Positions 63,471 to 64,000 of a DNA stretch of 64,000 nucleotides are shown here, piece after piece (positions within the stretch are counted from its first letter, which is position 1; each line of letters begins with the position of its first letter). A model generated the notes under the pieces. It searched no databases, had not been told where the DNA came from, and was given only the letters and a program-made list of their open reading frames with translations. The stretch covers positions 310,001 to 374,000 of the forward strand of contig JBCAQO010000011.1 of NCBI GenBank assembly GCA_039111635.1, written 5' to 3'. The translations under genes and the position numbers were made by a program. Source of the stretch: Heterobasidion occidentale (taxonomy: Eukaryota; Basidiomycota; Agaricomycetes; Russulales; Bondarzewiaceae).

Positions 63471-63541
63471 TGGACAATGGTGTAGTGGTAATTGATAGGA
63501 CATGCTTAGAGTGTATGTTCAAATCTTAGCTGAGGCATTAT
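63471..63541 (+). repeat. Second tRNA-like sequence
   Basis: A-box-like TGGTGTAGTGGTAATTGATAGG and B-box-like TGTTCAAATCTTAGC sit at tRNA spacing. The acceptor stem is not convincing. It is probably a tRNA-derived repeat. Confidence 0.35.
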
Positions 63542-63722
63542 TTTGTCAAGAAAACAGACTGCATGTGACCGAAAGATCGAATATGTCCAAGTATGGCAGT
63601 CAAAGTGTTGTTTTGTTCATTCTGCACAAAATTAGAGCCCTGCACAAAATATTGTTTATGACAATTCTACATGAAAGTTTTTGTGTGCAAAATAATATAT
63701 AGAGCCAGTTTCCATACGTGAA

Positions 63723-63892
63723 TTCCTTACTTGGGCTCCGGGCCATGTCCCGGTTGCTCCAGACTGCTTGTCCCGCTTCTTGCTGCTGGTCCCGGAGCTT
63801 TCTGGAGGAGTCCTCATCAATAAGAATGGCAAGTGCACGTCGAGCTCATTGTTGCCCACGACAAGCAAGACCTGTCCATCCCTCCCCTGCAT
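63723..63892 (-). CDS. Possible first exon of an unknown gene
   Basis: ATG 63890-63892 opens MQGRDGQVLLVVGNNELDVH, then FLLMRTPPESSGTSSKKRDK and TGTWPGAQ, where a GTAAGG donor-like site occurs near 63727. Beyond it the frame leaves plausible coding sequence. TATA-like sequence lies upstream near 63905-63920. Codon composition is less AT-rich than the surroundings. No next exon is identified, so this is tentative. Confidence 0.25.
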
Positions 63893-64000
63893 TTGTGTAT
63901 ACCCCTGTATATGTATATATCCTAAGAACCGGATTTTTATGTAGAATACAGTAGTGTCGGTTTCCCGGTAGTGTGCTCAACGCAGCGTCGGAATTTGTGA

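Overview
The window looks like retrotransposon-dense heterochromatin of a filamentous fungus, most likely an Agaricomycete (Basidiomycota). The evidence is the Tf1/sushi-type chromodomain Ty3/gypsy elements, a Ty1/copia element, introns of about 50 nt with GTAAGT donors in one captured gene fragment, and C-to-T decay concentrated at CpG. I see no rRNA gene, no intact tRNA gene and no convincing intact host gene. Genus is not resolvable from the sequence alone.

Layout. 1-17649 is an old minus-strand gypsy element (G1), broken by a possible solo LTR (5119-6196), a solo LTR (6403-7230) and a whole copia element (C1, 9321-15909). C1 itself carries a 1.4 kb terminal-inverted-repeat element (11192-12629) holding a captured intron-containing gene fragment. 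A 100-N gap follows (17650-17749). 17750-25411 is AT-rich decayed repeat sequence with a solo LTR of a second family (19163-19996), a ruined reverse transcriptase (about 21146-21960), a 5' fragment of the G family (23308-24390) and a solo G-family LTR containing a 118-bp MITE. 25750-26640 is a degenerate 29-bp minisatellite passing into polypurine sequence. G2 (26988-37781, plus strand) and G3 (48009-58708, minus strand) are complete G-family elements with matching LTRs and perfect 5-bp target duplications. G4 (about 39040-47506, plus strand) is a second, decayed chromodomain gypsy family. 58709-64000 holds another family-B LTR, a second MITE copy, a LINE 3' end, two tRNA-like Pol III sequences and poorly recognisable sequence.

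How the G family works. The order is 5' LTR, a self-priming-type primer binding site, a conserved leader frame without AUG, gag, pol (protease, reverse transcriptase, RNase H, integrase, chromodomain), a post-pol gene region, and about 2 kb of noncoding DNA carrying about 15 copies of a short motif, then the polypurine tract and 3' LTR. In all three G copies a TATA box lies just after the pol stop and about 45-55 nt before the ATG of the post-pol gene. The unrelated G4 family has the same arrangement (TATA 57 nt before a post-pol ATG). The post-pol region of the G family is open in two frames at once. This independently promoted post-pol gene is the strongest candidate for an undescribed system here.

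Decay modes differ. G2 is silenced by transitions (about ten in-frame stops, all explainable as C-to-T on one strand or the other). C1 has decayed mainly by small insertions and deletions. G3 looks very young (two differences between its 619-bp LTRs by eye) with pol intact. All alignments here were made by eye.
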